DNA of 29,200 nt, taken from positions 1-29,200 of the forward strand of contig CAZYMF010000040.1 of the NCBI GenBank assembly GCA_964648215.1. Direction: 5' to 3'. Under the pieces are notes generated by a model. That model saw nothing but the letters and a program-made list of their open reading frames with translations, was not told where the DNA came from and ran no database searches. This document shows, one piece after another, positions 16,901 to 24,470 of the stretch (its first letter is position 1; each line of letters starts with the position of its first letter). This stretch comes from CAZYMF01 sp964648215. GTDB taxonomy: Bacteria; Desulfobacterota; Binatia; HRBIN30; JACQVA1. Position numbers and translations under genes: made by a program.

Positions 16901-18373
16901 TCAGCCCCCCTGCGGCGCGCTCGCGGAATCGGGTAGCACGTCGATCCGGAGGCGCCCGATCACGCGAAGGATGGCGAACTGCTCCTCCGGCCCGCCCTGG
17001 ACGAACTTGACGTGGGTGGGATCGGCGGGAAACTGGTCGAAGACCGGGTCGACGGCGACCCAGCGCCGCAGCCAGACCTCGTCCCAGGCGTGGTAGTAGA
17101 ACGCGCCGTCGAGATAGACGACGCCGGCGACGACCCGGGTGGGTATTCCCACCGCGCGGGCCAGAGCGGCGAAGAGCACGGCGTGCTCGTTGCAGTCCCC
17201 CTGGCGCTCGTCGAGCACCTGCAGCGCGTTGGGAATGCTGACCGTGGGCGCCTGCCGCATGTAGCCGTGGATCCAGGCGAGCAGGCGCTCGACCGCGCGC
17301 CGGGCATCGTGCTCCTCGCCAACGGCCTTGTCGGCGGCTGCCTTCACCCGCGGGTTGTCGATCTGCAGCAGGGGCGTGGCCGCCAGGTCGGCGGCGCGAT
17401 CGGCGGCGGCGTAGGGGAGGGCGTAGGAGCCCGCCGTCGCCAGATCTTCGCGGGCAATGGTCCACGTGTCGCCGTCGCGGCGCTGGCGCTCGTCCGACGG
17501 CACCTGATCGAGATCGATGCCGCGCAGGCGCAGCCGCAGCCGTCGCCGGGCGCGGGGGCGATCGATCGTTCGCGTCACCGGCACGGCCACCGTCTGCACC
17601 AGATCGAGGGCGGCACCGCCGCTCCAGCCGCCATGGATCGCGCGCTCGGCGTCGCTGCGCACCAGCACCAGGCCCAGCGGACCTTCCTCGCGCAGGGTCT
17701 CCCCCTTGTCGTCGATCCAGGCCGTGGTGCGGATGCCCCGGAACTCCTCCTGCAGCCGCCAGGCCAGTTGGTCGGGCGGCCCGTGCGGAACGGGCTCGCG
17801 CCGCTCGACGGTCACGTCCATGGCGGCATTCTTCATCGCCGAGGGATCGAACACCTGCACGCGCAGCTTGCGTCCCTCCTGCAGGTCGTCGGTGGCCACC
17901 AGGCCGCGCAGGGTGGCGGGGAGGTACACGGGTCCGGCAAGCGGAATGCGTTGCGTGGAGGAGTCGCCGCCGGTGGCCAGCGTCAGCCGGAGAGCGCCCT
18001 TGTCCACCCGGCCGCGGACGCGCAGCGCCCCGACGCCGCTGCTCAGCTCGAAGGAGAACTCCTGCAGGGCGTAGTCGGGAGTGGTGCGACCCGTGGTGAT
18101 CGTGCGCACGGTCTGCTGCGCGTTCATCATGGTGAGACGAAGCAGCGAGTGCTCCTCGAACTGGTAGCCCCCTTCGACCCGGGCGGTGTGTTGATGAACG
18201 TAGCCGATCTTCTGGTCCTGATGGTACACGTCGAGCCACTCGTCGCCGGCGTGGATCTCCCCCGACGCGGCCGTCGGCGACACGGAAGACGGTGTCTCCC
18301 AGCGCTCGCGCACGAGCACGCCGATCAGGATCAGCCAGGCGATGATGATGCCGGCGCGGAGAGCACGTCTCAT
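16901..18373 (-). CDS. Membrane-anchored transglutaminase-like protein
   Basis: This 490-residue protein has an N-terminal signal anchor (residues about 8-22, IIIAWLILIGVLV). A large beta-rich region of unknown role (about 40-330) follows. The transglutaminase-like core contains a visible catalytic triad: Cys394 (QGDCNEHA), His428 (FYYHAWDEVW) and Asp442 (WVAVDPVFDQ). Such proteins are usually periplasmic or membrane-bound cysteine proteases or amidases rather than true cross-linkers. I chose ATG 18373 because the hydrophobic anchor starts right after it; an ATG at 18415 would overlap the divergent Mut7-C start. It is divergent from that gene, with 40 bp between the starts. The natural substrate is unknown. 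Confidence 0.87.
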   Translation of the reverse strand: MRRALRAGIIIAWLILIGVLVRERWETPSSVSPTAASGEIHAGDEWLDVYHQDQKIGYVHQHTARVEGGYQFEEHSLLRLTMMNAQQTVRTITTGRTTPDYALQEFSFELSSGVGALRVRGRVDKGALRLTLATGGDSSTQRIPLAGPVYLPATLRGLVATDDLQEGRKLRVQVFDPSAMKNAAMDVTVERREPVPHGPPDQLAWRLQEEFRGIRTTAWIDDKGETLREEGPLGLVLVRSDAERAIHGGWSGGAALDLVQTVAVPVTRTIDRPRARRRLRLRLRGIDLDQVPSDERQRRDGDTWTIAREDLATAGSYALPYAAADRAADLAATPLLQIDNPRVKAAADKAVGEEHDARRAVERLLAWIHGYMRQAPTVSIPNALQVLDERQGDCNEHAVLFAALARAVGIPTRVVAGVVYLDGAFYYHAWDEVWLRRWVAVDPVFDQFPADPTHVKFVQGGPEEQFAILRVIGRLRIDVLPDSASAPQGG

Positions 18374-18413
18374 GGCTTGCCCCGGTCGGCGGTCAACAAC
18401 TATTGTCCGGCGC

Positions 18414-18902
18414 ATGAGCGAGCCCACCCCGAAGTTCGCCGCGGACAAGATGCTGGGGCGTCTGGCCACCTGGTTGCGCCTGCTCGGCTACGACACCCTG
18501 TACGGCTCGCACCTGAGCGGGCGTACTCTGCTGCGCGCGGCGCGGGACGAGGGACGGGTGGTGCTCACGCGCGACGGGCGGCTGCGGCGCGAGCGGGAGG
18601 CGCCGCCGCTGCTGTTCATCGACAGCGATCACTTCCGCGAGCAGCTGCGGCAGGTGGTCGCGACCTATGGCCTCGACCCGTACGCCCACCTGCTGAGCCG
18701 CTGCGCGCGTTGCAACCAGCCGGTGCAGGCGGTGGCCAAAGAGGCCGTTCTCGCGCGCGTGCCCGCGTACGTCGCCGCCACGCAGAGCCGCTTCGTGCAG
18801 TGCCCGCGCTGCCGGCGGATCTACTGGCACGCCACCCATGCCGAGCGCCTGCGCGCCGAGCTGGGACGAATGGGGTACCGGCCGCCCGCGGCGTCTGGCT
18901 GA
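18414..18902 (+). CDS. Mut7-C RNase domain protein with zinc ribbon
   Basis: This 162-residue protein starts KFAADKMLGRLATWLRLLG, the standard opening of the Mut7-C domain (PF01927), a PIN-like nuclease fold. Asp11 and Asp54 in LTRDGRL are likely acidic metal-site residues. A C-terminal zinc ribbon has Cys97 and Cys100 (CARC) with Cys130 and Cys133 (CPRC), followed by RRIYWHATH. Family members are predicted RNases, but no target is established here. The ATG at 18414 gives the right domain start. Length is normal for bacterial members. Confidence 0.85.
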   Translation: MSEPTPKFAADKMLGRLATWLRLLGYDTLYGSHLSGRTLLRAARDEGRVVLTRDGRLRREREAPPLLFIDSDHFREQLRQVVATYGLDPYAHLLSRCARCNQPVQAVAKEAVLARVPAYVAATQSRFVQCPRCRRIYWHATHAERLRAELGRMGYRPPAASG

Positions 18903-18930
18903 TTTCTTGCCCACCGTCTCTCCTTGGCAC

Positions 18931-18975
18931 GCGAGCGCGCCGGCGGCAAGGCTCTCGCAATTGCCGCCCGCTCGC
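18931..18975. promoter_or_regulatory. Extended inverted repeat between Mut7-C gene and small Cys-rich gene
   Basis: GCGAGCG (18931-18937) and GGCGGCAA (18942-18949) pair with CGCTCGC (18969-18975) and TTGCCGCC (18961-18968). This gives 15 pairs with one 4-nt bulge and an 11-nt loop. There is no U-tract. It ends 16 nt before the ATG at 18992, so it could fold in that gene's leader or end the upstream transcript. Confidence 0.55.
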
Positions 18976-18991
18976 GCTACGATCGCCGCCG

Positions 18992-19255
18992 ATGGCCACC
19001 CCATCCCTGGGCGATGCGGAGTTCTTGTTTGCCACCTGCGCCGGCTGCGACAAGCCGGTGCTGACGCACGTCGTCGATTTCGACGAGGGCGGCGCCGAGG
19101 TGCGACGCTGCGTCCACTGTGACGGCGAGGTTGGTGACGACTGGCACTCGGTTCGCGCCGAGGAGCTGGAGGAGCACGGCTACGGCCTGGTCGACGCCCG
19201 CGGCTGCGGCAACGGCGGCGGTTGCAGCTCCGGCTGCGGCATGCGCCCGCGCTGA
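18992..19255 (+). CDS. Small Cys-rich zinc-ribbon-like protein
   Basis: This 87-residue protein is of no family I can name. It has two CxxC pairs (Cys16/Cys19 in CAGC and Cys40/Cys43 in CVHC), a spacing that suits a zinc ribbon. It ends in a Gly/Cys cluster with Cys72, Cys78 and Cys82 (GCGNGGGCSSGCG). The tail resembles metal- or cluster-binding tails of short uncharacterised proteins rather than a folded domain. The ATG at 18992 is the only reasonable start. It follows the Mut7-C zinc-ribbon gene on the same strand by 89 bp. The reading frame is clean, and the paired Cys pattern makes it likely to be real. Confidence 0.65.
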   Translation: MATPSLGDAEFLFATCAGCDKPVLTHVVDFDEGGAEVRRCVHCDGEVGDDWHSVRAEELEEHGYGLVDARGCGNGGGCSSGCGMRPR

Positions 19256-19266
19256 GCTGCCGCGCG

Positions 19267-19761
19267 TTACGCCAGGCGACCGAGCTGGCGCAGCGCGTCG
19301 TAGACGACGATGGAGACCGCGTTGGCGAGGTTGAGGCTGCGCACCTTCCGGTTGAAGATCGGGATGGTGTAGGTTTCCCCGCGGTGGGCCGCGAGCAGGG
19401 CGGGCGGCAGGCCGCGCGTCTCGCTGCCGAAGACGAGGAAGGTGCCCGGCTGCGGGGCGAGCGCGAGGTAGGAGCGCTCGGCGCGCGCCGAGAACAGGGC
19501 GTAACGCCCGGAACGCGACGGCGAGTCGAACTCGTCCCAGCCGTCGTAGACGCGCAGGTCGACGAAGGGCCAGTAGTCCAGGCCCGCCCGCTTCAGGTAA
19601 CGGTCCTCGAGGGAGAAGCCGAGGGGCCCGACCAGGTGCAGCCTCACGCCGGTGGCGGCGCACAGCCGGGCGATGCTGCCGGTGTTCGGCGGGATCTCCG
19701 GCTGCACCAGAACGACGTGCAGCAACGGCTCAGGCGCGGCGGATGCGGTGGACGACGTCAC
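19267..19761 (-). CDS. trmL: tRNA (cytidine/uridine-34-2'-O)-methyltransferase TrmL
   Basis: This 164-residue SPOUT enzyme is expected to 2'-O-methylate the wobble nucleotide of tRNA-Leu isoacceptors. Its PEIPPNTGSIARLCAATG start (about 21-38) is the hallmark of the TrmL/CspR group. The knot motifs follow as LVFGSETRGLPP (about 108-119) and RSLNLANAVSIVVYDALRQ (about 141-159). The GTG at 19761 lies inside the upstream DUF1285-like gene (32-bp overlap). A TTG at 19725 would remove the overlap and start close to the conserved core, so the exact start is uncertain. It is the last gene of a four-gene minus-strand cluster. Confidence 0.9.
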   Translation of the reverse strand: MTSSTASAAPEPLLHVVLVQPEIPPNTGSIARLCAATGVRLHLVGPLGFSLEDRYLKRAGLDYWPFVDLRVYDGWDEFDSPSRSGRYALFSARAERSYLALAPQPGTFLVFGSETRGLPPALLAAHRGETYTIPIFNRKVRSLNLANAVSIVVYDALRQLGRLA

Positions 19762-20191
19762 GACTACGCAGGCAGAAGTGGCCGGGGGGCTCCTCCTGGA
19801 TGAACGGCGCCAACTGGTAGTACGCCGGGCGCAGGAAGCGGGCGCGCTCGGTCCCGCTCTTGACGCGGCAGTAGAGAACCTCGCCCGCCGCCACCTGCAG
19901 CGAGGTCGAGTCGAGTGGCTCGCGACTGGCGTCGTTCAGGGTGACGGTGAAGCCGGCGTCGGCGTCGCCGTCGACCGCGGTGACGACGTACGGCGTGTCT
20001 TCGACCTCGATGCGGGCCCGCTCGTCGCCGAGCACCAGTTGGTAGCCGCCGTCGGGGTGGCGCTGGATGTGGCGACTGAACAGGTCGGCAATGCGGCGAT
20101 TGGCGATCGGCTCGCCGTCCGAGTACCAGCGGCCGTCGCGGCCGAAGCGGATGTGGGAGGACGAGATGGCGTAGAAACCGGCGCGTGCCAC
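19730..20191 (-). CDS. DUF1285-like protein
   Basis: This 153-residue protein resembles the DUF1285 family. It starts with an IRFGRDGRWYSDGEPI segment, then a LFSRHI stretch and an ARIEVEDTPYVVTAVD segment, with a second half of similar beta-rich character. The function of DUF1285 is not known. It begins with GTG 3 nt after the dtd stop and overlaps the trmL start, so the three genes are cotranscribed. Genes next to dtd and trmL are often RNA-quality factors, but no catalytic residues stand out here. The family call rests on recalled motif similarity. Confidence 0.65.
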   Translation of the reverse strand: MARAGFYAISSSHIRFGRDGRWYSDGEPIANRRIADLFSRHIQRHPDGGYQLVLGDERARIEVEDTPYVVTAVDGDADAGFTVTLNDASREPLDSTSLQVAAGEVLYCRVKSGTERARFLRPAYYQLAPFIQEEPPGHFCLRSRDVVHRIRRA

Positions 20192-20194
20192 CGC

Positions 20195-20662
20195 TCAGCC
20201 CGTCTCCGCCGCGGTCTCTCCCGCCTGGCTGTCGAGCCAGAGGGTGACCGGTCCGTCGTTGACCAGAGCCACCTGCATGGCGGCGCCGAAACGGCCCGTC
20301 TCCACCGGCACGCCGTGACGGCGCAGGCGGGCGGCCATCGCTTCGCAGAGGGGGGCCGCCTGCGCGGGGCGCGCCGCCCCGGTGAACGAGGGACGTCGCC
20401 CCTTGCGGGTGTCGGCGAACAAGGTGAACTGCGAGACCAGCAGAACGCTGCCGCCGGTGTCGAGCAAGGAGAGGTCGAGCTTGCCCGCGGCGTTCTCGAA
20501 GAGGCGCAGGTGCACCAGTTTATCCGCCAGCCATTCGCAATCGCGGATCGAGTCGGAATGACCGACACCCACCAGGACCATCAGGCCGGCGCCGATGGCG
20601 GCGAGGCGTTGCCCGTCCACGCTGACGCTGGCTTCCCGCACGCGTTGGACGACGGCACGCAT
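20195..20662 (-). CDS. dtd: D-aminoacyl-tRNA deacylase
   Basis: This 155-residue enzyme hydrolyses D-aminoacyl-tRNA, and glycyl-tRNA-Ala, to recycle mischarged tRNA. It has the DTD-fold signatures: MRAVVQRVREASVSV start, SQFTLFAD (77-84), KGRRPSF (87-93) and the Gly-cisPro motif in NDGPVTLWLDS (135-145). Typical family members read N-x-GPVT, as here. The ATG at 20662 matches the family start; an upstream in-frame ATG at 20692 overlaps the acidic gene and adds 10 residues without similarity. It is 17 bp downstream of the acidic gene's stop. Length is normal. Confidence 0.93.
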   Translation of the reverse strand: MRAVVQRVREASVSVDGQRLAAIGAGLMVLVGVGHSDSIRDCEWLADKLVHLRLFENAAGKLDLSLLDTGGSVLLVSQFTLFADTRKGRRPSFTGAARPAQAAPLCEAMAARLRRHGVPVETGRFGAAMQVALVNDGPVTLWLDSQAGETAAETG

Positions 20663-20679
20663 AGCCGTGGGCGCGCGGC

Positions 20680-20956
<277 letters not shown>

Positions 20957-21081
20957 GACGTCTCCTCTCGGATGCTTCCGGTATCGGCGGCGCGGTCGTC
21001 CGACGGCAACGGCGTCGGTTGGTTTTCTTTCGTCCCATCACGCTGGGTATCGAGCCGGAGACTCGCCTGCCTGTGCCAGCG

Positions 21082-21110
21082 CTTCTAGCGATGGGGTTTT
21101 TCCAAGTCAA
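21082..21110 (-). promoter_or_regulatory. Candidate sigma70-type promoter of the acidic protein-dtd operon
   Basis: On the minus strand TTGACT (21110-21105) lies 17 nt from TAGAAG (21087-21082). The -35 matches 5 of 6 consensus bases and the -10 matches 4 of 6. Transcription would begin near 21075, leaving a leader of about 120 nt. Confidence 0.45.
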
Positions 21111-21151
21111 CCTGGGGTTGGCTTGCCCGCCGTACCTTGCCCGCCGCTACC

Positions 21152-21181
21152 TTGACAGCACCTGGGGCGGTCCCGTAAAAG
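21152..21181 (+). promoter_or_regulatory. Candidate sigma70-type promoter of the TetR operon
   Basis: A perfect TTGACA (21152-21157) is followed after 18 nt by TAAAAG (21176-21181), which matches 4 of 6 consensus bases. Transcription would begin near 21189, at the left arm of the dyad listed next. Confidence 0.5.
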
Positions 21182-21188
21182 CGCGCTG

Positions 21189-21213
21189 AATCAACTGCCC
21201 TAATCAGTGGATT
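21189..21213. promoter_or_regulatory. Candidate TetR-type operator (interrupted dyad)
   Basis: AATCAACTG (21189-21197) and CAGTGGATT (21205-21213) are reverse complements at 8 of 9 positions around a 7-nt spacer. The dyad sits just downstream of the -10, where a TetR-family dimer would repress transcription of its own operon. Confidence 0.5.
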
Positions 21214-21228
21214 GCACGCGAGTGGCTC

Positions 21229-21870
21229 GTGGTTCGAACCGCATTGGACAAGGCCCGGCTGGCCCCGTTGTCGACCAAGGCGCGCATACTCGCCGCCGCC
21301 GAGGAGGTGTTTGCCGCCAAGGGGTTCGACGGGGCCTCGACGCGCGAGATCGCCGCCAAGGCCGGCGTCAACATCTCCAGCCTGCATTACCACTGGGAGT
21401 CGAAGGAAACGCTCTACTTCGCGGTGTTCCAGAACATCTACGATCGCATCGTCGAGGTGGTGCGCACGGCGATCCCGCCCCAGGTCGATCGCGCCGCGGC
21501 GGGAGAGCCGATCATCGACAACGCCATGGGGAGCCTGTTCGATTTCTTCGCCGACAACCCCAACCTGCCCAAGCTGATGGTGCGCCGCCTGCTGGAGAAC
21601 GACGCGTCGCAGGTCGAGATCGAGCGCGAAATCCTGGTGCCCGCCTGGCGCGTGTTTGCCGGTTGGACCAACGAGCTCAGCGGTCGCAAGATGAAGGACG
21701 TCGACTCGCAGCTCTTCATGTTGACGATTCACAGCGTTCTCCTCATCTTCCTGCTCGACAGCCGCCAGTACGTCAGCCTGCTCGGCGGCAGCGTCCGCTC
21801 CCCGGAGCTGCGGCGGCGCGTGCGCAACCACCTGATCGATCTGGTCAAGACCCTGGCCGAGCGAGACTGA
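21229..21870 (+). CDS. TetR/AcrR-family transcriptional regulator
   Basis: This 213-residue regulator has an N-terminal TetR HTH (about residues 16-62): STKARILAAAEEVFAAKGFD, then TREIAAKAGVNISSLHYHWESKETLYFAVF, the standard family helix pattern. The alpha-helical C-terminal ligand domain has no recognisable ligand signature. The start is GTG 21229, and no good Shine-Dalgarno is seen. It is the first gene of an operon with a dehydrogenase and a kinase (12-nt gap to the next gene), so it most likely senses their substrate or product and represses the operon. That link is inference. Confidence 0.9.
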   Translation: MVRTALDKARLAPLSTKARILAAAEEVFAAKGFDGASTREIAAKAGVNISSLHYHWESKETLYFAVFQNIYDRIVEVVRTAIPPQVDRAAAGEPIIDNAMGSLFDFFADNPNLPKLMVRRLLENDASQVEIEREILVPAWRVFAGWTNELSGRKMKDVDSQLFMLTIHSVLLIFLLDSRQYVSLLGGSVRSPELRRRVRNHLIDLVKTLAERD

Positions 21871-21882
21871 GGGTGAGCTGCC

Positions 21883-22887
21883 GTGAAAGCGCTGATCACC
21901 GCCTCCTTCCACCCCGACGGCCTGGCGCGTCTGCGCCGCCACATGGAGGTGGTGCACGAGGACTGGCGCGCGACGCAGAAGATCCACTTCGACGGTAGCA
22001 AGTTTGCCGCCCTGATCCGCGAGCGCGGCGCCGACGTCCTGATCGTCGAGGCCGATCTGGTGCACGAGGAGGTCATCGACGGCTGCGACCTGAAGCTGAT
22101 CGGCTGCTGCCGCGGCGACCCGGTCAACATCGGGGTGGAGCGGGCGAGCGCCAAGGGGATTCCCGTCCTCTTCGCTCCCGGGCGCAACGCCGACGCGGTG
22201 GCGGATCTGACCCTGGCCCACATGCTCAGCCTGGCGCGTCACGTCTACACCGTCAATCATCTGCTCAAGACCGGCCAGATGCAGTTCGCCTCGACCAAGG
22301 ACTACCTCGGTGTCTACGGCGCCTACGGCGGTTTCGAGCTCGGCGGCGTGACCGTCGGCATCGTCGGCTTCGGCGCCATCGGCCGGGCCGTGGCGCGGCG
22401 GCTGCGCGGCTTCGGCACCACGGTGATCGCCTACGACCCGCTGGTCTCGACCGACGCGATGAACGAGCTCGGCGTGCGCGGCAGTGATCTGGATGAGCTG
22501 ATGGCGCAGGCGGACATCGTCACCGTCCACTGCCCGGAGATCCCGGAAACCTTCGGCTTGATCAGCCGCGCCCGGATCGAGCGGATGAAGCCGGGGGCCC
22601 TGTTCCTGAACCTGGCGCGGGCCGCGATCGTCGACGACGACGCCCTCTACGAGGCGGCGAGCAGCGGCCGCCTGGGCGGCGTGGCGCTCGACGTCTTCCG
22701 CGACGAGCCGGTGCAGCCCGACAACCGGTTCGTGCGGCTGTCGAACTGCCTGGTCACACCGCACCTGGGCGGCGCGACGCGCGACGTGATCCGCCATCAG
22801 ACGGATCTGATCGTCGAGGGCATCGAGTGCTGCCTGCGCGGTGAGCGACCGCCGCACATCGCCAACCCGGACGCGCTGTCCCGATGA
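21883..22887 (+). CDS. D-isomer-specific 2-hydroxyacid dehydrogenase
   Basis: This 334-residue NAD-dependent dehydrogenase belongs to the PGDH/FDH family. The Rossmann motif GxGxxG is GFGAIG (162-167), inside the LGGVTVGIVGFGAIGRAVARR stretch. The catalytic triad is visible as Arg246 (NLARAAIVD), Glu275 (FRDEP) and His294 (TPHLGG). Members reduce 2-keto acids or oxidise D-2-hydroxyacids, including phosphoglycerate and sugar acids. The substrate is not readable, but the adjacent FGGY kinase suggests a sugar or sugar-acid route. It starts at GTG 21883, 12 nt after the TetR stop. It lacks the C-terminal ACT domain of long PGDH enzymes. Confidence 0.9.
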   Translation: MKALITASFHPDGLARLRRHMEVVHEDWRATQKIHFDGSKFAALIRERGADVLIVEADLVHEEVIDGCDLKLIGCCRGDPVNIGVERASAKGIPVLFAPGRNADAVADLTLAHMLSLARHVYTVNHLLKTGQMQFASTKDYLGVYGAYGGFELGGVTVGIVGFGAIGRAVARRLRGFGTTVIAYDPLVSTDAMNELGVRGSDLDELMAQADIVTVHCPEIPETFGLISRARIERMKPGALFLNLARAAIVDDDALYEAASSGRLGGVALDVFRDEPVQPDNRFVRLSNCLVTPHLGGATRDVIRHQTDLIVEGIECCLRGERPPHIANPDALSR

Positions 22888-22915
22888 GTCGGACGTCGTC
22901 CCCCCGGGCGTGTTC

Positions 22916-24418
22916 ATGGCGGTGCTGGTAGCGCTCGACGCCGGCACCGGCGGCGGCAAGTGCACGGTCTTCGACCGCGGCGGCCAACTGCTGGCGGCCT
23001 ACGGTGAGCCCTGGTCCTACACCGTCACCGCCAACCCGGAGATGCCCTTCGTCAAGGGCTTCGCCTTCGACCCGGAGGCGTTCTGGGCGGCGCTGTGTCG
23101 CTGCGTGCGGGGTGCCCTGGAACGGGCGGCGATCGAGCCGCGCGAGGTCGCCGGCGTCGCCACGACCAGCCAGCGCGAGGGCTGCGTGTTTCTCGACGCC
23201 TCGGGAAGCGAGATCTACGCCGGGCCCAATCTCGACGCCCGTGGCTTTGCCGAAGGTATCGAGGTGCTGACGACGCTCGGCGCCGAGAGGCTGCATCAGA
23301 TCACCGGGCACTCCGCCCCCTTCATCTTCCCGGTGTCGCGCTATCTGTGGTTTCGCAAACAAGACGCCCGGACGGTGGCGCATTTGCTGATGATCAGCGA
23401 TTGGCTGACCTATCGCCTCAGCGGCGAGCTGGTAGCGGAGCCGTCGAACGCCACCGAGTCGATGCTCTTCGACCTGCGCGCGCGGACCTGGTCGCGGGAG
23501 ATCCTCGAGCGCTTCGACATCCCGGCGCACATCCTGCCACCGGTGGTCTTGCCGGGGACGCGGGTGGGAGCGGTCACCGAGCAGGCCGCGAGGCAGTGCG
23601 GCCTGCTGGCCGGGACGCCGGTGCTGGTGGGAGGCGCGGACACGCAGTGCTCGCTTCTCGGTGCCGGCGCCGTCGACGTCGGCGACACGGCCGCAACCCT
23701 GGGAACGACGACCCCGGTGCAGACCGTCGTCGGCGCCCCCGTCTTCGATCCGGCGGCCAACCTGTGGACCGGCTGCCACGTGGTGCCCGATCGCTGGGTG
23801 CTGGAAAGCAACGCCGGCGACACCGGGGACGCCTATCAGTGGCTGCTCGAGCTGGTCGCCGGCGACCGGCCGCTGGCGGACCGCTACGCGCTGGCCGAGG
23901 CGTGGGCGGCCGCGGTGCCGGCGACCGAGGTCCTCGCCTTCGTCGGTCCGTCGGTCTTCGACCTCACCAAGATGCGGCCCAACAAGCCGGGCGGCCTGCT
24001 CTTCCCGTTCCCGACCATGCACCTGCGTCCCGACCGCGGCGCCCTGATACGCGCGTTCCTCGAGAGCGTGGGCTATGCCATTCGCGCCAATCTGGCGCAG
24101 ATCGAGGCGCTGATCGGCACCCGGCCGCCCGCGCTCTTTCTCGGCGGGGGCATGGCGCGCAGCCCGACGTTGGTGGCGCTGATCCGCGACATCACCCGCC
24201 GACCGGTGCGTCTGGGAGCGGAGCTGGAGAGCGCGGCCCTCGGCTGTGCCATCTTGACCGCCAGCGGCGTCGGTCTGTACGCCGACGTCGCGGCGGCGGC
24301 CCGAGCGATGGTGGTTCATCGAGAAGAGCAGCCCGATGCCGGGAACGCGGACCGGTTCGAGGCCGGCTACGCCCGCTGGCGCCGCCTCTACGACACCCTG
24401 GACGACCTGAACGTCTGA
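22916..24418 (+). CDS. FGGY-family carbohydrate kinase
   Basis: This 500-residue kinase has the FGGY plan. The first actin-like ATP loop is LVALDAGTGGGKCTVFD. The second half shows a GGADTQCSLLGAG segment, DTAATLGTT, and a C-terminal LFLGGGMARSPTLVALIRDI phosphate and adenosine motif. It should phosphorylate a sugar, polyol or related alcohol; AI-2 kinase LsrK and xylulokinase are relatives, and the pairing with a 2-hydroxyacid dehydrogenase favours neither clearly. The Lys in the first loop stands where many members have Arg. ATG 22916 was chosen because the conserved start comes right after it; upstream GTG 22910 and a longer frame from 22841 would overlap the dehydrogenase or add unrelated residues. 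Confidence 0.88.
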   Translation: MAVLVALDAGTGGGKCTVFDRGGQLLAAYGEPWSYTVTANPEMPFVKGFAFDPEAFWAALCRCVRGALERAAIEPREVAGVATTSQREGCVFLDASGSEIYAGPNLDARGFAEGIEVLTTLGAERLHQITGHSAPFIFPVSRYLWFRKQDARTVAHLLMISDWLTYRLSGELVAEPSNATESMLFDLRARTWSREILERFDIPAHILPPVVLPGTRVGAVTEQAARQCGLLAGTPVLVGGADTQCSLLGAGAVDVGDTAATLGTTTPVQTVVGAPVFDPAANLWTGCHVVPDRWVLESNAGDTGDAYQWLLELVAGDRPLADRYALAEAWAAAVPATEVLAFVGPSVFDLTKMRPNKPGGLLFPFPTMHLRPDRGALIRAFLESVGYAIRANLAQIEALIGTRPPALFLGGGMARSPTLVALIRDITRRPVRLGAELESAALGCAILTASGVGLYADVAAAARAMVVHREEQPDAGNADRFEAGYARWRRLYDTLDDLNV

Positions 24419-24441
24419 GGCCGCGAGCCCGGCTCGCGGCC
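24419..24441. terminator. Candidate bidirectional hairpin between convergent genes
   Basis: GGCCGCGAGCC (24419-24429) and GGCTCGCGGCC (24431-24441) are perfect reverse complements around one base. The repeat begins directly after the FGGY kinase stop and lies between convergent genes. There is no U-tract, so it is not a textbook intrinsic terminator, though GC-rich genomes often use such hairpins. Confidence 0.5.
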
Positions 24442-24452
24442 GTCGCTGCGGC

Positions 24453-24470
24453 GTGAGGGGCGGGCCTCAC
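24453..24470. repeat. Short inverted repeat at the YchF-like gene end
   Basis: GTGAGG (24453-24458) and CCTCAC (24465-24470) flank a 6-nt loop and include the ychF-like stop codon. It may help to end the minus-strand transcript. Confidence 0.35.

Larger units (their letters stand above)
20957..21228. other. Divergent intergenic region between the acidic gene and the TetR gene
   Basis: This 272-bp region between two divergent genes contains no good ORF. It holds one candidate promoter for each direction and a TetR-type dyad, listed separately. Confidence 0.6.

Noticed and set aside
15453..18239. 928-residue minus-strand frame crossing the N gap
   Set aside because: It reads through unknown bases and overlaps two well-supported genes in other frames; its composition is Arg/Gly/Ala shadow sequence.
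21225..21243. tRNA T-arm-like GGTTCGAACC near the TetR start
   Set aside because: No D arm, anticodon arm or acceptor stem surrounds it, and the stem does not pair as a T arm. It lies within the TetR coding region.
22841..22915. Longer N-terminus of the FGGY kinase from GTG 22841
   Set aside because: It overlaps the dehydrogenase end by 47 nt and adds Arg/Pro-rich residues before the conserved kinase start.
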